This document shows, one piece after another, positions 8,913 through 16,525 of a DNA stretch of 64,000 bases. The stretch covers positions 207,954-271,953 of the forward strand of contig NZ_FOBW01000005.1 in assembly GCF_900109925.1 (NCBI RefSeq), in the 5' to 3' direction. Source of the stretch: Mesobacillus persicus. Lineage in GTDB: Bacteria; Bacillota; Bacilli; Bacillales; Cytobacillaceae. Positions within the stretch are counted from its first letter, which is position 1. Each line of letters begins with the position of its first letter. Position numbers and translations under genes: made by a program. Below the pieces are notes generated by a model. The model did not search any database. It saw only the letters and a program-made list of their open reading frames with translations, and had not been told where the DNA came from.

Positions 8913-8940
8913 AAAAAGCCGGTTCCTAATGGAATCCGGC
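8913..8940 (-). terminator. Terminator between DUF2922 and yvrJ
   Basis: On the minus strand GCCGGATTCC and GGAACCGGC arms with a short loop, followed by five T. Placed inside the cluster, it should lower expression of the downstream YvrJ gene. Confidence 0.8.
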
Positions 8941-8950
8941 CTGTTTATGA

Positions 8951-9169
8951 TTAGATAATTTCGTACTCTGTGACATTACGTTCGACCACGCGCGCACCGC
9001 CAACGGAAACGAGATTTCCGTAAGCCGAGAAGAATGCGTTTGAGGCAATAATTGAGTCCATTGCCACCTTTAAGGCAGCTGGATCTACCGGCTCAATTGG
9101 GTTATCTACCGTTAACCGAGCGACTTTTCCAAGGTCGGTACCAAATTGCAATTCCAATGTCTTCGCCAT
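8951..9169 (-). CDS. DUF2922 family protein
   Basis: About 72 residues, MAKTLELQFGTDLGKVARLT at the start, with the family's beta pattern and conserved P-[IV]-x-PVD-P-x-x-[LV]-K-x-AMD segment and a final GARVVERNVTEYEI strand. I chose the ATG at 9169 because AGGAGG sits 8 nt upstream; the GTG at 9178 overlaps that site. Pairs with DUF1659 upstream. Function unknown. Confidence 0.9.
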   Translation of the reverse strand: MAKTLELQFGTDLGKVARLTVDNPIEPVDPAALKVAMDSIIASNAFFSAYGNLVSVGGARVVERNVTEYEII

Positions 9170-9202
9170 CTTGTTCACCTCCTTCCTACCCTGAAATTAA
9201 AA

Positions 9203-9418
9203 TTAGATAATGTCGTGATTGTCGGTACGTTCCACCGAGCTAAGCGGATACGCACTAAGTCCGCCTAGCGCTGTTGCTGCTTGATGCAGCTGATCCGCAG
9301 TCGCCTCTTTTCTCACATTCGCATAAGATTTCCCTTTGAAAATCGGCTCGCCTTTCTCATTTAAGCCTGTTTCAAAAACTAACGTCATCCGAGAATCCTT
9401 CAACATTGCTTGTGCCAT
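9203..9418 (-). CDS. DUF1659 family protein
   Basis: 71 residues, starting MAQAMLKDSRMTLVFETGLN, ending SVERTDNHDII. The pattern 'SR[LM].L.F..G.[ND]..G.P....KSY.NV...AT' is typical of DUF1659. GGGAGGTGAGGG precedes the start. First gene of a DUF1659-DUF2922-YvrJ cluster. The resemblance of DUF1659 and DUF2922 to each other (short beta protein with C-terminal V-x-R strand) suggests they form a complex; that is inference. Confidence 0.9.
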   Translation of the reverse strand: MAQAMLKDSRMTLVFETGLNEKGEPIFKGKSYANVRKEATADQLHQAATALGGLSAYPLSSVERTDNHDII

Positions 9419-9497
9419 TGTCCCTCACCTCCCTTCACTTTTTATATAGTGAGCAGGAGAGGGAAAGGACATGGGAATGAAAAATATTATAGTTTGT

Positions 9498-9552
9498 AGG
9501 TACTAAGCCCCCATTGAAGAAACCCTATACTCCACAGGGGACTTACCAACAA
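9498..9552 (+). repeat. G/C-tract repeat, degenerate copy 3
   Basis: AGCCCCCATTGAAGAAACC, a CTATACTCC core, AGGGGACTTACC. Same order and orientation as the other copies but eroded. The rest of the 9419-9758 gap holds a weak hairpin (9559-9584) and no gene. Confidence 0.4.
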
Positions 9553-9758
9553 CATGCAAAAACGCTCAGAAAATTTCTGGGCGTTTGTGTAACCATTTAT
9601 ATAAAAACAACCATTATAATTCCCCAAGGATTCATAGATCCGTCCAGGAAGATTGCCTATCCGCTTCTCACAGTTTTTCCTTATTATGAACATAATTCCA
9701 GTTCTGTTGTTAAATACTAAGCTTACTTTATGTAATCTGTTTGGGATAAGGTGGAGAC

Positions 9759-11282
9759 ATGTTTAGAAAGCGCAGAAGAAAACCATTAGACAAAAGAAAG
9801 TATGAAACAGTAGATAAGACAGTCAGCGATGTATTTGAAAGAGCAAACAAATCAAGCGATTTTACGACCATTTCTCCCTTTGAAAAAGACCATCCATTGC
9901 AAATCAGTTTTTATAAAACGTTAATCGATCCAAGTGTTCTTCAAAAGTCGGTCTTACCTTTTCTTAAGGAAAAAGCTTCTGCCATAATGGAGCTTTCTGA
10001 TTTAACGAATATGATCCCAATCGAAGGAATCAAATTCACAAAAGATTACCTTGAGTTAGAAAAAGCCCTTCATAATGGTTCAGTAGCTGTTTATTTTAAA
10101 GACAAGAAAGACGAATTCGCCCTGTTAAATATAAATTATGCTCGGTTGGGGCAACGAGAAACCAATGACACCCAAAACGAATTTAGCGTGATTGGACCGA
10201 AAATCGGCTTTATTGAGGACCTTACCACAAATCTTCATTTAATAAGAGACCACCTTAGTACTTCTGATCTGATTTTTGAAGAGATAGTGGTTGGGTCAAG
10301 AGCACAGACAAAGGTCGTCATCGCCTATTTAGACGGCGTTACAAATCCAGATTATATAGACACAGCAAAACAGCGAATTCAGGAGCTTGATGTTGATACT
10401 TCCTTTGACAATACCCAACTAGAACAGTTAATTTCAGACAATACGAAAACGCCTTTTCCATTATTTATCACAACAGAGCGAGTAGACAGGACAGTAGGAT
10501 CCCTACTGCAAGGGCAAATTGTAGTGATAAGTGATAAATCTTCTTATGCAATTATCGGACCGGGCACATTGATGGAGTTCTTTTCAAACCCTGAGGATTT
10601 CTATCTCCCCTCTATCATTGCATCGTTTTTTAAATTGATTCGAATCTTTGGGATGCTGTTTTCCATTTTTGCTAGTGCCTTTTATATCGCAATCTTTACT
10701 TTTCATTTTGAGGTAGTCCCTAAGGACCTCCTAGGGCCGATTATCTTTTCACGGGCAAATGTCCCGTTCCCGCCTGTCATCGAGGTGTTATTTTTGGAGG
10801 TTACGATTGACCTATTGAGAGAAGCAGGCGCCAGACTCCCAACCAAAATTGGACAAACTCTTGGGATTGTTGGAGGCATCGTTATTGGTCAGGCAACTGT
10901 TGAAGCAGCCCTTACGAGTAATATTTTATTAATTATTGTCGCCCTTGCCGCGTTGTCTTCTTTCACCACTCCCATCTATAAAATGTCCAATGCCGTACGA
11001 TTATTGCGGTATCCTTTTATCCTACTAGCGGCTATTTGGGGAGGCTTAGGTATTTATGTAGGCTTAATCTTATTGATTACTCATTTATCACGGTTAAAAT
11101 CATTAGGGGTTCCCTATCTTCTCCCGCTTTATCCTTATCGAAAAGGCGGTGTGGTTGGCTCTTTTGTAAGACCCAATTATGTAAACTACAACAAACGACC
11201 TTGGTATTTAAGACCTTTAAGTTTAAAGAGGTACTTTCCAGCGAACGATAAAGACCCAGATGAAGGTCTGAATACCGAATAA
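9759..11282 (+). CDS. Spore germination protein, GerA family (germinant receptor A subunit)
   Basis: 507 residues. A hydrophilic N-terminal domain (1-270) contains FEKDHPLQISFYKTL and VVGSRAQTKVVIAYLDGV-type segments. A membrane domain follows, with segments around FKLIRIFGMLFSIFASAFYI, TKIGQTLGIVGGIVIGQATV, ILLIIVALAALSSF and WGGLGIYVGLILLITHL, and the diagnostic PFPPVIEVLFLEVTIDLLRE / GARLPTKIGQTLG motif of GerAA-type subunits. It sits in the spore inner membrane with B and C subunits and contributes to germinant signalling. AAGGTGGAG precedes the ATG. First gene of an A-C-B operon, the order seen in gerK. Confidence 0.95.
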   Translation: MFRKRRRKPLDKRKYETVDKTVSDVFERANKSSDFTTISPFEKDHPLQISFYKTLIDPSVLQKSVLPFLKEKASAIMELSDLTNMIPIEGIKFTKDYLELEKALHNGSVAVYFKDKKDEFALLNINYARLGQRETNDTQNEFSVIGPKIGFIEDLTTNLHLIRDHLSTSDLIFEEIVVGSRAQTKVVIAYLDGVTNPDYIDTAKQRIQELDVDTSFDNTQLEQLISDNTKTPFPLFITTERVDRTVGSLLQGQIVVISDKSSYAIIGPGTLMEFFSNPEDFYLPSIIASFFKLIRIFGMLFSIFASAFYIAIFTFHFEVVPKDLLGPIIFSRANVPFPPVIEVLFLEVTIDLLREAGARLPTKIGQTLGIVGGIVIGQATVEAALTSNILLIIVALAALSSFTTPIYKMSNAVRLLRYPFILLAAIWGGLGIYVGLILLITHLSRLKSLGVPYLLPLYPYRKGGVVGSFVRPNYVNYNKRPWYLRPLSLKRYFPANDKDPDEGLNTE

Positions 11283-11306
11283 TTTTCGATAAAGGCTGGG
11301 GAATCA

Positions 11307-12398
11307 ATGAAAAAGCGGAAACAGCATCTTGTTTTTTTCCTAATTCTAGTATGTATCGTTAGTCTTCTTGGCTGCGCTAGAACAAGAATCATCGACAAAA
11401 TCAGTATTGTTCATGTATTTGGGTTCGATCAAGCAGATAATGGTGATTTAGTTGGTACGGCGTTATTTCCTGTATACACAAAAAGCAAAGGCAGTGATCA
11501 AATTCAATATTTGGAGGAACAAACTCCTTCTAGCGTTCTGTTTGTCCCTAGAATGGGTGCACATACCAGCACTCCTGTACAATTATCAAAAATCAGGGTT
11601 TTGTTGTTCGGGAAAGAATATGCGGAAGCGGGAATTCAAGATATGGTGGACCGATTTATGACAACCCCTCAGCTCGGGACAAATATTCAAATCGCTGTTT
11701 CTACCCATTCTGCAAAGGAGACGTTAAACACTTTTAAAAAGGAAAAATCCCTTACCTTAGCTGAGCGCATCGAACATAATATGGAAGGACAAAGCCTCCC
11801 GACCATGAACCTCCATGTTTTTTTAAATCACTTTTATGGCGAAGGATTGGATGCTTACGTTCCTATCGTAACCATAGACGAAAAAGAGATGGTAACTGCA
11901 GAAGGAATGGGGGTGTTTAAAGATGATAAATTTAAGCTCCAATTAAATCCAGAACAAACGGCTTTATTTTCCTTAATTAAAGATTATCAATCACTAGCAA
12001 CCTTTAAAATACCTCCTGGTGAGAAGGATCGTAGTGAAATCATCATCGTTAAGGGGTTCCGAAGTAAAAGCAACTGGGATTGGGATTCGAAGGAAGAACA
12101 AATCAATCTACGTTTACAACTAGAAATGACCCTTTCTCAGCACTCACGTAAATATAATCTTGAAAAAGCAGAAGATATTAACAAGCTGAAGAAAATCATT
12201 GTAACGAATCTAGAAAAGGGTGTTAGCGACTTGCTAGAAACCTTTAAAGAAAATGAGGTGGACCCTCTTGGGATTGGGAATATCGTGCGTTCTAAGGATC
12301 GCAACTGGGATGAAGAATCCTTCTATCAACTGTATCCAACCCTACCAATCCATGTAAACGTGAACTTACAAATCATACATTCTGGCCTCGAAGGCTAG
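11307..12398 (+). CDS. Ger(x)C family germination lipoprotein (C subunit)
   Basis: 363 residues with a lipoprotein signal (KKRKQHLVFF then a hydrophobic stretch and LLGC lipobox). The body follows Ger(x)C: KISIVHVFGFDQAD near the N-terminus, then a central strand-rich domain and the C-terminal NLEKGVSDLLETFKENEVDPLGIG segment that packs as domain 3. The C subunit is tethered to the outer face of the spore inner membrane. It begins 24 nt after the A gene with a GGCTGGGGAATC ribosome site, so co-transcription is expected. Confidence 0.95.
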   Translation: MKKRKQHLVFFLILVCIVSLLGCARTRIIDKISIVHVFGFDQADNGDLVGTALFPVYTKSKGSDQIQYLEEQTPSSVLFVPRMGAHTSTPVQLSKIRVLLFGKEYAEAGIQDMVDRFMTTPQLGTNIQIAVSTHSAKETLNTFKKEKSLTLAERIEHNMEGQSLPTMNLHVFLNHFYGEGLDAYVPIVTIDEKEMVTAEGMGVFKDDKFKLQLNPEQTALFSLIKDYQSLATFKIPPGEKDRSEIIIVKGFRSKSNWDWDSKEEQINLRLQLEMTLSQHSRKYNLEKAEDINKLKKIIVTNLEKGVSDLLETFKENEVDPLGIGNIVRSKDRNWDEESFYQLYPTLPIHVNVNLQIIHSGLEG

Positions 12399-12417
12399 CT
12401 TATTAGGATGGATTCTT

Positions 12418-13506
12418 ATGAACTCAATTGTGAAAGAAAGTAATATGGTCTCTCCCTATTTTTTGTTTTTTCTGATGCATAGCACTCAAACGGGAATTGG
12501 TGTATTAAAATTCCAATCACATATCGTTAAGGGAGCAGGGCATGATGCATGGGTATCTGTACTCGCTTTTGGGTTATTACTGCATATAATCTTTTTCATG
12601 ATGTTGTACATCTTAAAACAATCAAGCAATGGGGACATCCTTTCCTTTCACAAAGATGTTTTTGGAAAGTATTTTGGTGGGGCCTTAAATCTTTTCCTTG
12701 CGGGCTATTTTTTGCTTTTTAGTTTATTTGCGTTCCATAACTATATCGATATTCTCCCGGTTTGGGTATTTGATGGAATCACCCCTTGGGAATATTCCTT
12801 GCTGCTTTCTGTTATTATCCTATACATTGTTTCCGGTGGCTTTAGAATTGTAACGGCCATTTCTTTTTGGGGTGTGGTTATTCCTAGTTTCCTATTGCTT
12901 TCCTTCCTCTATCTATTGCAATATGCTGAGGTTTCCTATCTCCAGCCGGTCTTACAATATGGAATGAAGGACTACCTCATCTCTGCGAAAGAAGCTGCAC
13001 CAGTCTTTCTAGGATTTGAGACAATCCTCGTCTTCTATCCTTTTATTAAAAATCGTGAAACGTCCAGCAAATGGGGGCATATCGCTTTATTTTATACAAC
13101 CATATTATATACATCCATCACCATCATTACCTTTTTATTTTTTTCCCAAGGCAAGCTAGAACATTTAACCTGGCCTACTTTAACGATGATAAAAATTATT
13201 ACCTTTCCGTTTTTAGAACGATTTGAGTTTATCTTTATTTTCACCTGGCTATTAGTCGTGATGCCTGTCATTTGTATTACAATGTGGTCGGCGATTAGAT
13301 CCATAAAATTAACCATCCCTAAGGTAAAACCGACTTACCTATTAGTAGGTTTACTCGTCGTTTTTCACTTTGTAAATGTTCAATTAAATGAAATTCAATA
13401 TTCCATTCCATTTGCCAAAATCGTCAACTATAGCGGACTCATTTTTCTCTTTGGCTATATTCCATTCTTGTTTTTGATTGCCGTCATTCGGAAAAAGATG
13501 AAGTGA
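12418..13506 (+). CDS. GerAB/ArcD/ProY-type spore germination permease (B subunit)
   Basis: 362 residues, ten predicted membrane segments, with the GerAB family opening SPYFLFFLMHSTQTGIGVL and the motif LGFETILVFYPFI in helix 6. APC-superfamily fold; B subunits bind the germinant. Start ATG 12418, 19 nt after gerC, with AGGATGG upstream. The A-C-B order and B-subunit sequence do not reveal the germinant. Likely read by the forespore sigma-G polymerase, as for all known ger operons, but I could not identify a convincing promoter. Confidence 0.95.
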   Translation: MNSIVKESNMVSPYFLFFLMHSTQTGIGVLKFQSHIVKGAGHDAWVSVLAFGLLLHIIFFMMLYILKQSSNGDILSFHKDVFGKYFGGALNLFLAGYFLLFSLFAFHNYIDILPVWVFDGITPWEYSLLLSVIILYIVSGGFRIVTAISFWGVVIPSFLLLSFLYLLQYAEVSYLQPVLQYGMKDYLISAKEAAPVFLGFETILVFYPFIKNRETSSKWGHIALFYTTILYTSITIITFLFFSQGKLEHLTWPTLTMIKIITFPFLERFEFIFIFTWLLVVMPVICITMWSAIRSIKLTIPKVKPTYLLVGLLVVFHFVNVQLNEIQYSIPFAKIVNYSGLIFLFGYIPFLFLIAVIRKKMK

Positions 13507-13545
13507 GACATTGGGTCAAGTTCCTTTTCTCAGGGTCTATTAAAA

Positions 13546-13586
13546 AGTGCCAGGCACCATCCAAATTCTGGGTGGTGCCTGGCACT
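13546..13586 (-). repeat. 41-nt hairpin repeat, copy 1
   Basis: Arms AGTGCCAGGCACCATCC and GGTGGTGCCTGGCACT (one G-T wobble), followed on the minus strand by TTTTTAATA. A near-identical copy is at 34441-34481 in the same orientation. Here it lies 38 nt beyond the stop of the minus-strand DnaD-like gene and probably terminates it. Confidence 0.7.
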
Positions 13587-13623
13587 ACAGTTCCTCTCTA
13601 ATTGTCCGAACGCTCAGATCCCC

Positions 13624-13983
13624 TCATCTCTGAACAACTTTGGCAAAAATCCCTTCGCCGTAGACTGCTTCTAATGCGTCAAAATTAATTCGATACCATT
13701 TGGTTTTATCTATTTTTAATTGATTATACTTTCCTGTGATAATCAATTGTTCTTGTTCAAGCTTATAGATGATTCGGCGAATGGTACTCATGGACCAGAA
13801 CGGAAATTGCTCATGCCAGCCTTCATAAGAGGTAGGCACCCACTGATGTCCATCATGGACATGCTTGCTTTCATTCAACCTTTGATAAAGCTGTTGTAGA
13901 AAAATCGCTTCATTTAAACCAATCCTCTTTGCTAACTTCGGCATTACTAACATCTGTGTTTCATTAATCAAAAGTATACTCAT
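13624..13983 (-). CDS. DnaD/phage-replication-like winged-helix protein
   Basis: 119 residues from ATG 13983, which has AAAGGAGG 9 nt upstream; the longer frame to 14037 has no ribosome site. MSILLINETQMLVMPKLAKR then IGLNEAIFLQQLYQRLNES and FPFWSMSTIRRIIYKLEQEQ LIITGKYNQ match the N-terminal winged-helix of phage and conjugative-element replication proteins (the 'NEAI-LQQLHYWL ... FPFWS-STIRR' family). The C-terminal extension ends KVVQR and lacks a DnaD DDBH2 domain, so this is a short version. DNA binding is likely; replication function here is doubtful. Possibly a relic of a mobile element. Confidence 0.65.
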   Translation of the reverse strand: MSILLINETQMLVMPKLAKRIGLNEAIFLQQLYQRLNESKHVHDGHQWVPTSYEGWHEQFPFWSMSTIRRIIYKLEQEQLIITGKYNQLKIDKTKWYRINFDALEAVYGEGIFAKVVQR

Positions 13984-14011
13984 CTTGATAGCCCTCCTTT
14001 GGCCAAAACAA

Positions 14012-14194
14012 TTAGTCAGTTTGAAAGAACTTTTCATCTTTTATATAGACATGTTTTCTCATTTTGGACAGGGCGTTAGTAAAAGAATAATAGCAACACC
14101 ATTCAGCTGTTTGTTGCAAGAAAAGCATTACAGATTTTTTTGGTTTTTTAAAAAATGCATCATCACTATTGGATGGTACATGGCGCTTATTCAT
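14012..14194 (-). CDS. Possible small protein upstream of the winged-helix gene
   Basis: 60-residue frame, MNKRHVPSNSDDAFFKKPKK then MLFLQQTAEWCCYYSFTNAL, ending DEKFFQTD. It ends 28 nt before the winged-helix start and is preceded by TAGGAG at 11 nt, a little far. Charged N-terminus and a Cys pair are visible; no family recognised. It could be the first gene of a two-gene operon or chance. Confidence 0.3.
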   Translation of the reverse strand: MNKRHVPSNSDDAFFKKPKKSVMLFLQQTAEWCCYYSFTNALSKMRKHVYIKDEKFFQTD

Positions 14195-14332
14195 TAAGAT
14201 TAATACTCCTATGAGGAAATTAAGGTATAGTGATAGAACATTTTTAGAGACTTGTTTATTGGTGTTACGGGTTCAGTTATGGAAAGAAACTAAAATCATT
14301 GGTATGAATACTTAACAAAATGACAATTATAT

Positions 14333-14361
14333 TTGACTTAATGTTAAGTTTACTTTACAAT
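14333..14361 (+). promoter_or_regulatory. Promoter and palindromic operator of the XRE gene
   Basis: TTGACT, 17-bp spacer, TACAAT, close to sigma-A consensus. The palindrome ACTTAATGTTAAGT (14336-14349) covers the end of the -35 and the spacer, an ideal repressor site, and a further half-site ACTTAAC lies at 14310. Autorepression by the downstream XRE protein is inferred. Confidence 0.7.
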
Positions 14362-14397
14362 AAATTGGCAGGAAACGGTAAGAGGGGTTGTTTTTAT

Positions 14398-14607
14398 ATG
14401 CTTAGAAATAGAGTGAAGGAATTAAGAGCAAGACATAGTTATAGTCAATCTGATTTAGGTAAATTAGTTGGAGCCACCCGCCAAACCATTGGGATGATTG
14501 AAAAAGGTGACTATGCCCCTTCCGTGCTGTTGGCGTTGAAAATTGCTAAAGCGTTGAAAGTCGATTTAGAGGAAGTGTTTTGGATAGAGGGAGAGGATGA
14601 AGAATGA
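14398..14607 (+). CDS. XRE-family transcriptional regulator
   Basis: 69 residues, MLRNRVKELRARHSYSQSDL GKLVGATRQTIGMIEKGDY..., a stand-alone Cro/CI-type helix-turn-helix with recognition helix ATRQTIGMIE. AAGAGGGG lies upstream of ATG 14398; the frame can be opened to 14320 but that would include the promoter. The stop overlaps the next start (ATGA). This compact repressor class typically controls its own operon with a small membrane protein; a similar but non-identical pair occurs at 62598-63195. Confidence 0.9.
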   Translation: MLRNRVKELRARHSYSQSDLGKLVGATRQTIGMIEKGDYAPSVLLALKIAKALKVDLEEVFWIEGEDEE

Positions 14608-15035
14608 TGGAACGGTTTTTACGTTCACCTTTTACAATGAGTATATTCCTGATTGGTATTGCGTTGATCTATTCACTGAGCATAGTTATGGAGCAGTGGA
14701 ATGACCTGTTTATAATAATTTCCGTTGCTTATGCCATTTTTGTCACGATCTATTTTGGGGTGATGGTTTATTATAATCGTAAATTCCCAGACCAGAAGTT
14801 TCGTATTTTCACCCTTATCCCCTATGAGTTGAAGGAAGAAGATGAAGGGCATCAACATATTACGTACCGGGCTTGTCGAAAAGTGTATATCTATTATTAT
14901 TTTTCGATTCCGGCAGCCATTGTTGTGGTCGCTCTGTTTAAAGAGATTGAGTTGATTCCTGTCATCGTTCTGACTCTACTTGGAATCGGGCAATATGTTA
15001 TTTTCTGGTCGGAAATAAAAAAACTATATGAATAA
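14604..15035 (+). CDS. Small membrane protein partner of XRE regulator
   Basis: 143 residues with four hydrophobic segments in two hairpins (SIFLIGIALIYSLSIVME, FIIISVAYAIFVTIYFGVMV, YYYFSIPAAIVVVALFK, IPVIVLTLLGIGQYVIF). A cytoplasmic loop of about 40 residues between TM2 and TM3 holds a YRACRKVYIYYYF stretch. Overlaps the XRE stop by 4 bp, so translational coupling is expected. No family recognised with certainty. Possible roles include sensing a membrane stress for the repressor, by inference from the pairing only. Confidence 0.7.
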   Translation: MMERFLRSPFTMSIFLIGIALIYSLSIVMEQWNDLFIIISVAYAIFVTIYFGVMVYYNRKFPDQKFRIFTLIPYELKEEDEGHQHITYRACRKVYIYYYFSIPAAIVVVALFKEIELIPVIVLTLLGIGQYVIFWSEIKKLYE

Positions 15036-15046
15036 AGAGGAGAATA

Positions 15047-15589
15047 GTGACTATGTTTTTATCGTATCTATTGGTATTTGTTTTGGCAGCCATTCCGTTA
15101 TTTGAACTTGTTGCTGTGATTCCATTGGCTGTCATCGGAGGCCTGTCCCCGGTACCGACAGCAATATTGGCCTTTTTAGGAAATGCACTGACGGTGATAC
15201 TGTTAATTGTTTTTGTCGACTATGTAAAGAAATGGCTGAGAAAGCGAAAACAAAAACGGATGCAAGGTGGTATACAAACGGAGTCCATCATGGAAGAAGC
15301 TGATGCTGAAGTTATGGAGGAGTCGAAAAAGGAAAAACGTGCAAGGGTACTTTTTGATAAATACGGCCTGCCTGGCTTAACGATAATCGGCCCTTTTTTC
15401 GTTGGATCTCATATATCGGCGTTTATGGGGATGAGCTTCGGATCGAAAAAGAAGCTGGTGACCAGCTGGATGATGATCAGTTTAGCGCTATGGACAGTCA
15501 TTATGGCTGTTGCTTCTAGCTATGGAGTCACCTCTTTTATGCCTCATGTAGAAGAAGAAGGTTTTTTAATTCGCTTGTTTAACAACTAA
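15047..15589 (+). CDS. Small multidrug export protein family (PF06695)
   Basis: 180 residues, two N-terminal membrane segments (FVLAAIPLFELVAVIPLAVI, PVPTAILAFLGNALTVILLI), a charged loop (about residues 63-105, KRKQKRMQGG and many Glu), then the family signature DKYGLPGLTIIGPFFVGSHI and a final helix. AAAGAGGAG precedes the ATG; only 11 nt separate it from the previous stop, so it is the third gene of the XRE operon. The family name reflects annotation tradition; substrate is unknown. Confidence 0.85.
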   Translation: MTMFLSYLLVFVLAAIPLFELVAVIPLAVIGGLSPVPTAILAFLGNALTVILLIVFVDYVKKWLRKRKQKRMQGGIQTESIMEEADAEVMEESKKEKRARVLFDKYGLPGLTIIGPFFVGSHISAFMGMSFGSKKKLVTSWMMISLALWTVIMAVASSYGVTSFMPHVEEEGFLIRLFNN

Positions 15590-15595
15590 CGTTCC

Positions 15596-15633
15596 AAAAA
15601 CGCCAGCTGCCTGGATAGGTAGCTGGCGTTTCT
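15596..15633 (+). terminator. Rho-independent terminator of the XRE operon
   Basis: CGCCAGCT and AGCTGGCG arms with flanking A and T runs; can act in both directions. Confidence 0.85.
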
Positions 15634-15692
15634 TTAGGGCAATGGTGGGGCGTGTCCCATTTTTTTCTGTATAAAAATAGGAAAACCCAAAA

Positions 15693-15983
15693 TTATTCTT
15701 TAAATGATAAACCTACTTCTTCTAAGGAAGTTCTCATGACTGGTAAGGAAGCTGGTCCAACCCCATGAATTTTTAAAATTTCTTTTTCGGTGTACGTTGA
15801 AAGTTTTTGCAATGTATCAATCCCTTTGTCAACCAAGGCATTTCTAGCAGGCGAACTTAGTTTCGAAAGGAAGCCACTTAGAGGTTTATTCTCTTTATCA
15901 CAAGTAGGGCAACTTAGACAATCACTACTTTTATAAAACTTATGTCCTTTATTACAAACCCTTAAACTTTTTTCTCCTTTCAA
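15693..15983 (-). CDS. Zinc-ribbon plus RNA polymerase alpha-CTD-like (HhH) protein
   Basis: 96 residues. N-terminal half has a knuckle-type pattern CNKGHKFYKSSDCLSCPTC (Cys at 9, 18, 21, 24; His 12), consistent with one zinc site. C-terminal half, LSSPARNALVDKGIDTLQKL through EKEILKIHGVGPASLPVM, is the helix-hairpin-helix fold of the RNA polymerase alpha C-terminal domain. This domain pair is annotated in many Bacillaceae as an alpha-CTD-domain protein without a known role. DNA contact through the HhH is plausible. Monocistronic. Confidence 0.8.
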   Translation of the reverse strand: MKGEKSLRVCNKGHKFYKSSDCLSCPTCDKENKPLSGFLSKLSSPARNALVDKGIDTLQKLSTYTEKEILKIHGVGPASLPVMRTSLEEVGLSFKE

Positions 15984-16061
15984 AATAACCCCTCCAAATA
16001 AATTCTATTCAACTTATAATACTTTTTTTATATTTATAGATGTCAGACAATTTTCTAAAAA

Positions 16062-16116
16062 AATGGGCATCCCCCAATGAAAGTAAAGCGATACCCAACT
16101 GGGGGACTGACCCCGA
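16062..16116 (+). repeat. G/C-tract repeat, copy 4
   Basis: GGGCATCCCCC, a ATGAAAGTAAAGCGATACCC core and GGGGGACTGACCCC. Same orientation as the three copies at 5-9.5 kb. It lies at the 3' end of the broken membrane gene below. Confidence 0.5.
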
Positions 16117-16285
16117 AACTTCTTTTTCCCGTTTAGCAATTGCTATAAAGCTTAGTGCAACTCCAACTAAAAAAGAAATAAAACTAAAAAGGACAATCGG
16201 TTCAGAATAGCCATCTATTATTTAATCCGAATAATAATAACCCTAAAAATATCAAGGCGATTGAAAATAAACTAAATATTTTCAC
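16090..16285 (-). pseudogene. Frameshifted small membrane protein gene
   Basis: From GTG 16285, after a GGAGGTG site, the frame reads VKIFSLFSIALIFLGLLLFG and stops at TGA 16202 after 27 codons. The next frame continues seamlessly with SEPIVLFSFISFLVGVALSF IAIAKREKE. Together these make a typical two-helix protein of about 65-80 residues, so a single-base frameshift near 16205-16215 is likely. Its end runs into G/C-tract repeat copy 4. No family recognised. Confidence 0.45.
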
Positions 16286-16473
16286 AATTACACCTCCATA
16301 TATGATTTTACCATTTTAAGAAGTAAGTGATAATATTTTTGTTGCATAGTATGAAGTTGTGATAGCCGATGCTTTTCTTGTTCCGGAAGCCTGGCATTCC
16401 CGAAAGTTGTAGAGTTTGTTGAATCATATACTTTGGGTATTAAAGAGTTAGACGTCCTTAACTATCACATACA

Positions 16474-16525
16474 TAAAAAAAATCCCACTGCAATTTTCAA
16501 GTAGAAAAATTAGCAGTGGGATTTT
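16474..16525 (-). terminator. Terminator of fbp (bidirectional)
   Basis: ATCCCACTGC and GCAGTGGGAT arms around a 21-nt loop, flanked by seven A and six T. Confidence 0.85.

Noticed and set aside
9661..9758. Sigma-G promoter for the germination operon
   Set aside because: TGAACA and AATACTA elements are spaced too far apart (about 20 bp) and match weakly.
16320..16470. Possible RNA or gene between the broken membrane gene and the fbp terminator
   Set aside because: No open frame longer than 20 codons with a start and no stable hairpin other than the terminator.
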